From positions 1 through 64,000 of the forward strand of contig CAZWDL010000009.1 of assembly GCA_964632995.1 (NCBI GenBank): DNA of 64,000 nucleotides. Reading direction: 5' to 3'. The DNA is from CAZWDL01 sp964632995 (lineage in GTDB: Bacteria; Bacteroidota; Bacteroidia; Chitinophagales; Saprospiraceae). Positions 45,696 through 53,347 of the stretch are shown here, piece after piece. The position numbers and the translations under genes are program-made. The notes beneath the pieces are model-generated. The model did not search any database. It was not told the DNA's origin and saw only the letters and a program-made list of their open reading frames with translations. Numbering within the stretch: the first letter of the stretch is position 1; every line of letters begins with the position of its first letter.

Positions 45696-46979
45696 TTACC
45701 CCAGCAGTGCTCTGCCCGGATAGATGGCAGAATCCATCAGTTCCTCTTCGATACGGATGAGCTGATTGTACTTGGCCACGCGATCGGAGCGGGAGGCCGA
45801 TCCGGTTTTGATCTGGCCGGTATTCAGCGCAACGGCCAGGTCGGCGATAGTAGTGTCTTCCGTCTCCCCCGAGCGGTGGCTGATAACACTGGTGTAAGCA
45901 TTGCGGGTAGCCATATTGACCGCGTCGATGGTTTCGGTGAGGGTGCCAATTTGGTTTACCTTGATAAGAATGGAGTTGGCGGCGCCACTTTCGATACCGC
46001 GAGCGAGGCGTTCGGTATTGGTGACGAAGAAGTCGTCACCCACGATCTGAATGCGATCGCCGATGGCGTCGGTCAGTTCTACCCAGTGATCCCAGTCATC
46101 TTCCTGCAGTCCATCTTCGATGGAGAAGATCGGGTATTTGTCCACCCATTCTTTCCAGTAGTTGACCATATCGGCGCCACTCAGTTTATCGCCGGTTGAT
46201 TCTTTAAAGTGATAGACTTGCTCTTTTTCGTCATAGAATTCGGAGGCGGCGGCATCCAGTGCTATAACAAAATCCTCGCCGGGTTGGTAGCCGGCGTCCT
46301 CGATTGCTTTGAGTACGGTTTCAATAGCTTCCTCGTTGGATTTCATATCAGGAGCAAAACCGCCTTCATCGCCGACATTAGTAGAATAGCCTTTGTCTTT
46401 CAGCACTTTCTTGAGGTGGTGGAACACTTCCACCCCCATGCGCAGCGCCTCTGAGAAAGTTTCTCCACCGACGGGCATGATCATAAATTCCTGGAAGTCT
46501 ATGCTGTTATCGGCATGGGAGCCTCCGTTGAGGATATTCATCATGGGTACGGGCAACACGTGAGCGTTGACCCCGCCGAGGTAGCGGTACAGCGATTGCT
46601 GCGTGGCCTCGGCGGCGGCTTTGGCGCAGGCCAGCGAGATGCCGAGAATCGCGTTGGCTCCCAGGTTAGATTTATTCTCGGTGCCATCGAGTTCCAGCAG
46701 TAGGTTATCGATATAGATCTGTTCGAATACATCGACGCCGATAAGTTTTTCCCGAATCTGATCTTCGACATTGCGACAGGCTTTAAGTACGCCTTTTCCG
46801 AGGTAGCGATCCTTATCGCCGTCGCGTAATTCTACCGCTTCGTGTACGCCGGTAGAAGCGCCGGAAGGCACCGCCGCGCGTCCCAGATAACCGCTTTCGG
46901 TCAGTACTTCTACTTCTACAGTCGGATTGCCGCGAGAATCAAGGATTTCCCGGGCAGTAATATTAAGAATTAAACTCAT
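45696..46979 (-). CDS. eno: Enolase
   Basis: This 427-residue glycolytic enzyme interconverts 2-phosphoglycerate and phosphoenolpyruvate. Conserved motifs are ILDSRGNPTVEVEV, PSGASTGVHEAVELRDGD, NGGSHADNSIDFQEFMI, the catalytic-loop VGDEGGFAPD, the lysine-bearing ILIKVNQIGTLTE and SHRSGETEDTTIADLAV. Full length is normal. It lies 34 bases downstream of carA, so the two are probably co-transcribed. Confidence 0.98.
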   Translation of the reverse strand: MSLILNITAREILDSRGNPTVEVEVLTESGYLGRAAVPSGASTGVHEAVELRDGDKDRYLGKGVLKACRNVEDQIREKLIGVDVFEQIYIDNLLLELDGTENKSNLGANAILGISLACAKAAAEATQQSLYRYLGGVNAHVLPVPMMNILNGGSHADNSIDFQEFMIMPVGGETFSEALRMGVEVFHHLKKVLKDKGYSTNVGDEGGFAPDMKSNEEAIETVLKAIEDAGYQPGEDFVIALDAAASEFYDEKEQVYHFKESTGDKLSGADMVNYWKEWVDKYPIFSIEDGLQEDDWDHWVELTDAIGDRIQIVGDDFFVTNTERLARGIESGAANSILIKVNQIGTLTETIDAVNMATRNAYTSVISHRSGETEDTTIADLAVALNTGQIKTGSASRSDRVAKYNQLIRIEEELMDSAIYPGRALLG

Positions 46980-47013
46980 GGTTTTCAGGTGAATTTTGAT
47001 TATAAAAAGTTAA

Positions 47014-48117
47014 TTACTCTTCCATCATTTGGGTGAAGGTATCAAAAAGATAGCGGGCGTCGTGTGGGCCGGGCGCCGCTTCCGGATGATACTGCACCGA
47101 GAAGGCCTGTTTGCCTTTCACGCGAATGCCCTCAACTGTATCATCATTGAGATTGACGTGAGTCACCTCTACTTTGTCCTTATTGGTCTTGATGGCATCG
47201 GGACTGACGCCGAAACCGTGGTTTTGGCTGGTCACCTCGCAGTGGCCGGTCACCAGGTTTTTGACGGGATGGTTTATACCCCGGTGGCCATGGTGCATTT
47301 TATAGGTTGGAATATCGACGGCGAGGGCCAGCAACTGGTGGCCCAGGCAAATACCGAATACCGGTTTGTCTTTTTCCAGCAATGTTTTGGTCGTTCTGAC
47401 CGCGTAATCCATGGATGCCGGATCACCGGGACCATTGGAAAGGAAATACCCATTGGGATTCCACGCTTCCAAGACGGCCGGATCTGTTTTGGCGGGGAAG
47501 ATGCGAAGGTAGCAATTGCGCTTGGCCAGGTTTTCGAGGATATCTCGCTTGACGCCATAGTCGAGTACTGCTACCCGGTACAGTGATTTGGGGTCTCCAA
47601 AGTTATAAGCTTCTTTCGTGCTAACTTCGGAAGCCAGTTCCAGTCCATTCATAGAGGGTACTGCTTCCAGTTTGTGTTTCAGTTCATCGATATCCGTAAT
47701 TTCAGAAGAGACGATGGCGTTCATCGCTCCCTGGTGGCGGATATGGCGAACGAGGGCCCGGGTATCCACATCCGAGATACCAACGAGTCCTTCCGCTTCG
47801 AAGTATTTCTGAATCGATTGATCGGCCTTTACTCTGGAATAGGGAACCGTAAAATTTTTGCAAATCAGACCGGCGATTTTGATACTTTCCGATTCCGTCT
47901 CGTTATTTTTTGTTCCGTAGTTGCCGATGTGGGCATTGGTCGTTACCAGGAGCTGACCGTAGTAGGAGGGATCGGTAAAAATTTCCTGGTAGCCGGTCAT
48001 ACCGGTATTGAAACAGATTTCGCCGGCAGTGGTTCCGGTTTTTCCGGCAGCTTTCCCGTGAAATACTGTACCGTCTTCCAGTAGGAGGATGGCAGGTGCA
48101 GACTGGTTGTTGCTCAT
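47014..48117 (-). CDS. carA: Carbamoyl-phosphate synthase small subunit
   Basis: This 367-residue glutaminase subunit feeds ammonia to CarB for arginine and pyrimidine synthesis. The N-terminal CPSase domain has GEICFNTGMTGYQEIFTDPSY. The class I amidotransferase domain has the nucleophile in VFGICLGHQLLALA and the His/Glu pair in QYHPEAAPGPHD. carB is not in the window. A good promoter box upstream (48214-48221) and the terminator before it separate carA from the ribosomal operon. Confidence 0.97.
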   Translation of the reverse strand: MSNNQSAPAILLLEDGTVFHGKAAGKTGTTAGEICFNTGMTGYQEIFTDPSYYGQLLVTTNAHIGNYGTKNNETESESIKIAGLICKNFTVPYSRVKADQSIQKYFEAEGLVGISDVDTRALVRHIRHQGAMNAIVSSEITDIDELKHKLEAVPSMNGLELASEVSTKEAYNFGDPKSLYRVAVLDYGVKRDILENLAKRNCYLRIFPAKTDPAVLEAWNPNGYFLSNGPGDPASMDYAVRTTKTLLEKDKPVFGICLGHQLLALAVDIPTYKMHHGHRGINHPVKNLVTGHCEVTSQNHGFGVSPDAIKTNKDKVEVTHVNLNDDTVEGIRVKGKQAFSVQYHPEAAPGPHDARYLFDTFTQMMEE

Positions 48118-48213
48118 TTATAAAATCCCTTTTTTCGACGTTGAGGTTAGCGGGCTGTCAAGGAATAACCCTTGATTAAACCGGTTGATTCTCCGTCGTG
48201 TTCAAAATCGGTG

Positions 48214-48221
48214 CAAAGATA
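48214..48221 (-). promoter_or_regulatory. Putative -7 box for carA-eno
   Basis: Minus-strand TATCTTTG followed by CA matches TAnnTTTG. TTTT lies about 19 bases upstream, in the T-tract of the rplQ terminator. The predicted start near 48207 leaves a leader of about 90 bases to carA. Confidence 0.5.
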
Positions 48222-48237
48222 AATATAACTTGTGGAT

Positions 48238-48276
48238 AAAAAAAAGGCGATACCGGGAAGACCGGTATCGCCTTTT
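48238..48276 (-). terminator. Terminator of the ribosomal protein operon after rplQ
   Basis: A perfect 15-pair stem (48242-48256 with 48262-48276) around a five-base loop runs into eight T on the minus strand, 22 bases past the rplQ stop. The terminator abuts the -33 region of the carA promoter. Confidence 0.9.
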
Positions 48277-48298
48277 ATCCTATCTGATACAAACATTT

Positions 48299-48790
48299 TT
48301 ATTCTTCTTCATCCGAGGTTTCTTCCTGCGGTGAGGCAGCGGCAGCGGCGGCCTGAGTGCTTCCGCCACGGCGGCGGCGACGTCTGCGGCTGCTACCACC
48401 GGTTCCGACATCGGTTTTCGTTTCGTAGACCTCGTTGAAGTCCACCAGTTCAATCATAGCCAGTTCGGCGCCGTCACTGGGACGGAATCCCATCCGGATA
48501 ACGCGGACGTAACCACCCGGGCGATCCCCTACTTGCTCGGCGATTGGGCCGAAAAGTTCTTTGATAGCTTCTTTATTATTGAGATAGCCGAATACTACCC
48601 GCCGGTTGTGTGTGGTATTGCTTTTGGCTTTAGTGACCAGCGGTTCGATGTATTGCCGCAAGGCTTTGGCTTTAGCCAGCGTGGTATTGATACGCTTGTG
48701 CGTGATCAGGGCAACCGCCAGGTTGCTCAGCAGCGCTTTGCGGTGGGCCGACTTGCGCTTAAGATGATTGAACTTCTTACCGTGTTTCAT
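48299..48790 (-). CDS. rplQ: 50S ribosomal protein L17
   Basis: This 163-residue protein has the L17 core at about 1-118 (MKHGKKFNHLKRKSAHRKAL start, VRIMGFRPSDGAELAMIELVD end). A C-terminal extension of about 40 residues follows: first Gly/Ser and Arg-rich, then Ala-rich and acidic (EETSDEEE). Such extensions are frequent in Bacteroidota L17. It is the last gene of the ribosomal block. Confidence 0.97.
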   Translation of the reverse strand: MKHGKKFNHLKRKSAHRKALLSNLAVALITHKRINTTLAKAKALRQYIEPLVTKAKSNTTHNRRVVFGYLNNKEAIKELFGPIAEQVGDRPGGYVRVIRMGFRPSDGAELAMIELVDFNEVYETKTDVGTGGSSRRRRRRRGGSTQAAAAAASPQEETSDEEE

Positions 48791-48961
48791 TAAAAGATAA
48801 TTTTCTTCGCAACACTTTTGTCCGGGTTACTGATGTAAACGGCCGCAGGCAAACCTTCGCCAGACATTGGTTATTGCAGTTTTTCGATAATGTCATCCCG
48901 GTGGAGGGACGACCTGCCTTTAAAAAGGTCAATTCCGGATTTCAGCCGGAGAGGATCTGGA

Positions 48962-49008
48962 GACAAGAGGAAGGGCGCGTATCAGAAGTATCGCCTGTTC
49001 TTCCTGTC
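48962..49008 (-). other. Hairpin in the rpoA-rplQ spacer
   Basis: GACAAGAGGAAG and CTTCCTGTC pair imperfectly, extended inside by GCG/CGC, in a 226-base spacer. There is no downstream T-run. A second small hairpin GACCT/AGGTC lies near 48919-48938. Confidence 0.4.
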
Positions 49009-49016
49009 TTCCAACC

Positions 49017-50015
49017 TTAATCTTCCTCAAGCTTGTACTTCGATAGGTCCATACCGAAAGTCAAGCCTTTATCCTGGAGCAGCTCTTCGATTTCGACCAG
49101 CGACTTCTTACCGAAGTTGCGAAACTTGAGCAGCTCGTGCGTATCGTATCTGACGAGTTCCGCCAGGGTATTGATTTTAGCGGCTTTAAGGCAATTGTAT
49201 GCCCGGACAGACAGGTCGAGATCTTCCAGAGAAGTTTTGAGCAATTTGCGCATGTGCAGGATATGCTCGTCGACGATATTGTCTTCGCGACCACCTTCCA
49301 TGTCGAAGGTGATGTTCTCATCGGTGATCAACATGAGATGCTGGATGAGGATGCGCGAAGCCTCTTTAATAGCTTCTTCCGGATGGATGGTGCCGTCCGT
49401 TTTGACATCGATGGATAGTCTTTCGTAGTCGGTGCGCTGTCCAACCCGGGTATTTTCGACGCGGTAAGCCACATTTTTAATGGGTGTATAGATTGCATCG
49501 ACCGGGATGACGCCGATAGGAGCGTCTTTGGGCAGGTTCTCGTCGGCCGGCACGTAGCCCCGTCCTTTGGTAATCGTCAGTTCCATTTCCAGGTTGACGA
49601 AGGGTTCCATGGTGCAGATAAGCAGATCGGGGTTCATCACCTTAAAAGCATTGGTGTGTTCCTCGATATCACCGGCATGGAATTCCTCTTTACCACTGAT
49701 GGTCAGGTATACTTTCTCGTTGGATATTTCTTCATCACTTACCACTTGCTTGATGCGAACCTGTTTGAGGTTCAGCACGATATCGACAACATCTTCCACT
49801 ACCCCGCGGATGGTTGCAAACTCGTGATCGACGCCGGCGATGCGGACGGCGGAGATAGCAAACCCTTCCAGGGAAGAGAGCAGAACTCTCCGCAGAGAGT
49901 TACCGACAGTTTGACCGAAACCTGGCTCAAGGGGTTTGAATTCAAAGAGTCCTTCGTAGTCGTCGGACTTTTGCATCACAATCTTGTCAGGCTTCTGGAA
50001 ATTTAAGATGCTCAT
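49017..50015 (-). CDS. rpoA: RNA polymerase alpha subunit
   Basis: This 332-residue subunit has an N-terminal dimerisation domain with FEFKPLEPGFGQTVGNSLRRVLLSS and YVPADENLPKDAPIGVIPVDAIYTP. The C-terminal domain (about 255-325) contains LSVRAYNCLKAAKINTLAEL and FRNFGKKSLVEIEELL, which binds DNA and activators. It lies between rpsD and rplQ in the standard order. Confidence 0.98.
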   Translation of the reverse strand: MSILNFQKPDKIVMQKSDDYEGLFEFKPLEPGFGQTVGNSLRRVLLSSLEGFAISAVRIAGVDHEFATIRGVVEDVVDIVLNLKQVRIKQVVSDEEISNEKVYLTISGKEEFHAGDIEEHTNAFKVMNPDLLICTMEPFVNLEMELTITKGRGYVPADENLPKDAPIGVIPVDAIYTPIKNVAYRVENTRVGQRTDYERLSIDVKTDGTIHPEEAIKEASRILIQHLMLITDENITFDMEGGREDNIVDEHILHMRKLLKTSLEDLDLSVRAYNCLKAAKINTLAELVRYDTHELLKFRNFGKKSLVEIEELLQDKGLTFGMDLSKYKLEED

Positions 50016-50106
50016 AAGCTAACTTAGTTGAAACGTTGAAAGGAGTGTTCCGGTTTGGTTTTTGAGTATGGCAACTATTGCAGTTACCCGTTTTCTCATG
50101 TGATAA

Positions 50107-50140
50107 AACCCGCCTTGGCGAAATACTGGCCAGGCAGGTT
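50107..50140 (-). other. Terminator-like hairpin in the rpsD-rpoA spacer
   Basis: On the minus strand AACCTGCCTGGC pairs with GCCAAGGCGGGTT (one bulge, one G-T pair) and is followed by TTTTATCA. The T-run is weak, so partial termination or attenuation between rpsD and rpoA is possible. Confidence 0.5.
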
Positions 50141-50196
50141 ATCAGCTAAGTGATTTTGACAGCCCGCTCGCTGTAGGAGGGCTGCCAAAACCGGTA

Positions 50197-50808
50197 TTAC
50201 TTTGAATACAGTTCGACGATGAGCTGTTCGTTGATTTTTTCAGGAATACTTTCCCGTTCGGGATATTCCAGGAATTTGCCCTGTTTTTTATCGGGGTTAA
50301 ATTCCAACCACTGGAACTTGCGCACATCGGATTTGCTTTGTACACTTTCGCGAATGACTTTCAGGCTTTGTGATTTTCCACGCACGCCGACAACATCGCC
50401 GGGGCGAAGCTGGCAAGAAGGCACATTGGTCAGCACGCCGTTGACGGTAATGTGTTTGTGGGAGACCAACTGACGGGCGGCGCGGCGAGTCGGCGCCAAA
50501 CCGAGTCGAAACACCGTATTATCAAGCCGGGCTTCCAGCAATTGGAGCAGTACTTCCCCGGTTACGCCTTTTTTACTGTTAGCGGTTTCGAACAGGTTTC
50601 GGAATTGGCGCTCCAGCACACCGTAGGTGTACTTCGCCTTTTGCTTTTCCTGTAACTGCAAGGCATAATCGGATTTTTGGCGTCTTCTGCGGGTATTGCC
50701 GTGCTGACCGGGCGGATACTTCTTTTTTTCGAACGCTTTGCTGTAACCGAAGATCGGCTCTCCGAAAGATCTTGCCTTTTTTGTTTTAGGACCAGTATAT
50801 CTAGCCAT
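50197..50808 (-). CDS. rpsD: 30S ribosomal protein S4
   Basis: This 203-residue primary 16S rRNA-binding protein has the S4 RNA-binding domain with LLQLLEARLDNTVFRLGLAPTRRAARQLVSHKHITVNG at about 85-125. The N-terminal part (ARYTGPKTKKARSFGEPIFG) lacks the zinc cysteines of many S4 proteins, so this is the cysteine-free form. In Escherichia coli S4 represses the alpha operon; a comparable site here is not established. Confidence 0.97.
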   Translation of the reverse strand: MARYTGPKTKKARSFGEPIFGYSKAFEKKKYPPGQHGNTRRRRQKSDYALQLQEKQKAKYTYGVLERQFRNLFETANSKKGVTGEVLLQLLEARLDNTVFRLGLAPTRRAARQLVSHKHITVNGVLTNVPSCQLRPGDVVGVRGKSQSLKVIRESVQSKSDVRKFQWLEFNPDKKQGKFLEYPERESIPEKINEQLIVELYSK

Positions 50809-50886
50809 TGTGGATCAATAATTTTCTATTGAATTGGGTAGAAGCGATTCACGAAGGCGGAACCGGCCTACCGGATACTGTTTAAA

Positions 50887-51297
50887 TTATACTCTTCTGC
50901 GCTTGGGCGGGCGGCAGCCGTTATGGGGCACCGGCGTTACGTCCTTAATTTTGGTCACCTTGATACCGGCGGCATCCACCGCACGGATGGCGGCTTCTCT
51001 GCCTGAGCCCGGGCCTTTCACGAAAATCTCAGCGGTGCGCATACCAGCGTCATAAGCTGTTTTGGCGGCCTCCGAGGCGGCGATCTGTGCTGCATAAGGG
51101 GTATTCTTCTTTGACCCCCGAAATCCGGCTTTACCAGCCGATGCCCAGGAGATGACCTGCCCTTGCTTATTGGTCATCGAAATGATGATATTGTTAAAGC
51201 TGGCCTTTATATATGCATAGCCTTCCGGCTGCACGGAGATATTTAGCTTTTTAGCTTTCTTAGAGGCTTTGCCTCCTTTTCCCTTTGCCTTTGCCAT
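50887..51297 (-). CDS. rpsK: 30S ribosomal protein S11
   Basis: This 136-residue platform protein has a basic Lys-rich N-terminus, the core NNIIISMTNKQGQVISWASAGKAGFRGSKKNTPYAAQ and a C-terminal GVTP-like segment IKDVTPVPHNGCRPPKRRRV. It lies 31 bases downstream of rpsM and is followed by rpsD. Confidence 0.97.
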   Translation of the reverse strand: MAKAKGKGGKASKKAKKLNISVQPEGYAYIKASFNNIIISMTNKQGQVISWASAGKAGFRGSKKNTPYAAQIAASEAAKTAYDAGMRTAEIFVKGPGSGREAAIRAVDAAGIKVTKIKDVTPVPHNGCRPPKRRRV

Positions 51298-51328
51298 TTC
51301 GTTAGTCGATTATTGGATTAGGTATGGA

Positions 51329-51706
51329 TTACTTCGTCACCTTCTTCTTGTTCGCTACCGTCTTGCGCTTACCTTTGCGGGTACGCGCATTAGTCTGGGT
51401 GCGCTGCCCCCGAACCGGAAGGCCTTTGCGGTGCCGCAAACCACGGTAGCATCCGATATCCATCAAGCGCTTGATATTCATCTGCACCTGTGAACGGAGC
51501 TCCCCTTCTACTTTGAAGTCATCAGAGATGATGCGGGTAATTTCCCGGATGTTATCATCTGTCCAGTCTTCTACGATAATACTTTCATCTATCCCTGCTT
51601 TCTCCAGGATAGTTTTGGCCGAAGAAGGACCTATGCCGAAGATATAGGTCAGACTTACAACGCCTCGTTTTTTTCTAGGTAAATCGACACCTGCGATACG
51701 AGCCAT
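51329..51706 (-). CDS. rpsM: 30S ribosomal protein S13
   Basis: This 125-residue head protein opens with MARIAGVDLPRKKRGVVSLTYIFGIG and has the C-terminal RGLRHRKGLPVRGQRTQTNARTRKGKR motif contacting the P-site tRNA. Length is normal. It is separated from rpmJ by a 119-base spacer containing a long inverted repeat. Confidence 0.97.
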   Translation of the reverse strand: MARIAGVDLPRKKRGVVSLTYIFGIGPSSAKTILEKAGIDESIIVEDWTDDNIREITRIISDDFKVEGELRSQVQMNIKRLMDIGCYRGLRHRKGLPVRGQRTQTNARTRKGKRKTVANKKKVTK

Positions 51707-51732
51707 ACTCAGTTTGAAATTTATTAAATTTC

Positions 51733-51801
51733 GGATTCGCGATTATCGCCTGGCTCGTACATCCTCAGCGGAGAGCGGAGCTCGCGGATAATCGCCAATC
51801 C
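51733..51801 (-). other. Long inverted repeat between rpmJ and rpsM
   Basis: GGATTCGCGATTATC (51733-51747) and GATAATCGCCAATCC (51787-51801) are reverse complements at 14 of 15 positions, with a 39-base interior that can pair further (GCTC/GAGC). In the message this makes a stable hairpin just upstream of rpsM without a T-run, which could regulate rpsM and downstream genes. Confidence 0.6.
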
Positions 51802-51825
51802 AAAATTGTATTTCTGAATTAAAGA

Positions 51826-51942
51826 TTAACCTTGACGTTGTTTGAACTTGGGGTTCTTCTTATTAATAATGTAAACCCTGCCTTTTCTTCTGACGATTTT
51901 GCAGTCAGCAGAACGCTTTTTTACGGAAGTTCTAACTTTCAT
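51826..51942 (-). CDS. rpmJ: 50S ribosomal protein L36
   Basis: This 38-residue protein begins MKVRTSVKKRSADCK and ends NKKNPKFKQRQG. Of the four zinc ligands of the classical L36 (three Cys and one His) only Cys14 remains, so this is the zinc-independent form usual in Bacteroidota. It lies 33 bases after infA on the same strand. Confidence 0.95.
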   Translation of the reverse strand: MKVRTSVKKRSADCKIVRRKGRVYIINKKNPKFKQRQG

Positions 51943-51975
51943 GGTTATACTGCTTTTCAAATTTTCAGGATAGCA

Positions 51976-52194
51976 TTACTTGTAGCGGTAAGTGATACGG
52001 CCCCGTGTCAAGTCGTAGGGCGACATTTCCACTGCAACTTTGTCTCCCGGCAAAATCCGGATATAATTCATGCGCATTTTTCCCGAGATGGTGGCAATGA
52101 TCTGATGATCATTTTCCAGCCGTACCCGGAACATGGCATTGGACAAAGCTTCTTCAATAATCCCGTCCTGTTTAATCAAGTTTTTCTTAGACAT
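51976..52194 (-). CDS. infA: Translation initiation factor IF-1
   Basis: This 72-residue OB-fold protein has the family signature DGIIEEALSNAMFRVRLENDHQIIATISGKMRMNYIRILPGDKVAVEMSPYDLTRGRITYRYK. It binds the ribosomal A site during initiation. A promoter box just upstream suggests that infA and the genes after it can be transcribed separately from the S10-spc genes. Confidence 0.97.
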   Translation of the reverse strand: MSKKNLIKQDGIIEEALSNAMFRVRLENDHQIIATISGKMRMNYIRILPGDKVAVEMSPYDLTRGRITYRYK

Positions 52195-52213
52195 AGTCTA
52201 AAATTTCGGAGTG

Positions 52214-52221
52214 CAAAGATA
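52214..52221 (-). promoter_or_regulatory. Putative internal promoter before infA
   Basis: Minus-strand TATCTTTG followed by CA matches TAnnTTTG, with a predicted leader of about 13 bases to the infA ATG. The same octamer precedes carA, tRNA-Arg and the FkbM gene in this window. The -33 element is not clear. Confidence 0.45.
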
Positions 52222-52290
52222 GGAAAAATAAATGACTTTTCACGCTCTTTACACAAAAATCATTCAATTTAATAACAATAGGCAGCGGTA

Positions 52291-53112
52291 TTAAGCCGTT
52301 ACCGATTTTAAAATCACTTCCCGGACGTTATCATTTTTACGGATTGCTGCTTCGATAGGCCGGTGATCCGACAGGATATCAGCCTTGTCCTTTCCTACTG
52401 CTACGGTGTGCTCATAATGAGCAGAGGGTTGGCGATCTCTGGCGAATACCGTCCAGCCATCGGGTGCCGTGTGCACCTCTTTTTTACCCAGGTTGACCAT
52501 GGGTTCGATGGCGATCACTAAGCCTTCTTTCAACAACATACCTCTGCCCCGGCGCCCGTAGTTAGGGACTTCCGGAGATTCGTGCAGCGACCGGCCCAGT
52601 CCGTGGCCGACCAGTTCTCTGACGACCCCGTACTTGTGATTCCGTTCCACGTAATTCTGGATTGCGTATCCCACATCGCCGATGCGGTTTCCGCTCACTG
52701 CCTGTTCTATTCCCAGGTGCAAAGCCGTATTGGTCACGCGGCACAACTCCATTACTTCCTCCGGTAATTCTCCCAGGAGGAAAGTATAAGCGGCGTCGCC
52801 GAAATAGCCGTTCATCTGAACGCCACAATCAACAGAGACGATATCGCCCTCTTTAAAGACCTGTTCCTTGCTTGGAATACCATGAACAACCTGTTCGTTC
52901 ACCGAAACACACAAGGTTGCAGGAAAGCCGCGATATCCTTTAAATGCAGGTTTTGCGTGATGATCCAGAATAAGGGTTTCCGCTGCCTTATCAATTTCAG
53001 CTCCGCTGATCCCGGGTCGGATGATGCTGGCCACTTCGGTGAGTGCTTTACACACCAGCAGGCAATTTTTCCTGATCAGCTCAATTTCTTCTTGCGTTTT
53101 ATAAAAAACCAT
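52291..53112 (-). CDS. map: Methionine aminopeptidase, type I
   Basis: This 273-residue enzyme removes N-terminal Met from nascent proteins. Metal ligands are visible: Asp pair in VSVDCGVQMNGYFGDAAYTF, His in GHGLGRSLHESPEVPNYG, Glu in LVIAIEPMVNLG and Glu in SAHYEHTVAV. The short type Ia form is confirmed by the lack of an N-terminal extension. It lies between secY and infA, as is common, but with a 235-base spacer after secY. Confidence 0.97.
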   Translation of the reverse strand: MVFYKTQEEIELIRKNCLLVCKALTEVASIIRPGISGAEIDKAAETLILDHHAKPAFKGYRGFPATLCVSVNEQVVHGIPSKEQVFKEGDIVSVDCGVQMNGYFGDAAYTFLLGELPEEVMELCRVTNTALHLGIEQAVSGNRIGDVGYAIQNYVERNHKYGVVRELVGHGLGRSLHESPEVPNYGRRGRGMLLKEGLVIAIEPMVNLGKKEVHTAPDGWTVFARDRQPSAHYEHTVAVGKDKADILSDHRPIEAAIRKNDNVREVILKSVTA

Positions 53113-53183
53113 TCGCGATTACTTCTCCGTCTGTCCAGTTAGTAAAACCTTCCATATAACTACCTGGAGCTAAAAATTGTTTA

Positions 53184-53202
53184 AGCCCGCTGTTTACGGG
53201 CT
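53184..53202 (-). other. Small hairpin upstream of map
   Basis: AGCCCG and CGGGCT form a six-pair stem with a seven-base loop. On the minus strand ATTTTTAGC follows seven bases later. A neighbouring ACGCT/AGCGT hairpin lies at about 53207-53221. Together they may slow or stop transcription between secY and map. Confidence 0.4.
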
Positions 53203-53247
53203 GTAAACGCTCTCTCAGCGTTCTTTGGTTCCTTTTTATATTAATTT

Positions 53248-53283
53248 CAATTGGTTGGCCGGCAGATACCGACCAACCAATTG
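53248..53283 (-). other. Inverted repeat between secY and map
   Basis: CAATTGGTTGG and CCAACCAATTG pair perfectly over 11 bases, extended past one mismatch by CGG/CCG around CAGATA. No T-run follows on either strand, so a transcript-processing or stability role is as likely as termination. Confidence 0.6.
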
Positions 53284-53347
53284 AGGAGATTCGGCTTTTA
53301 GCAAGCGTGAATCACCTGTTTCTTCAATTCGCCTGTCATCCGAGCTA

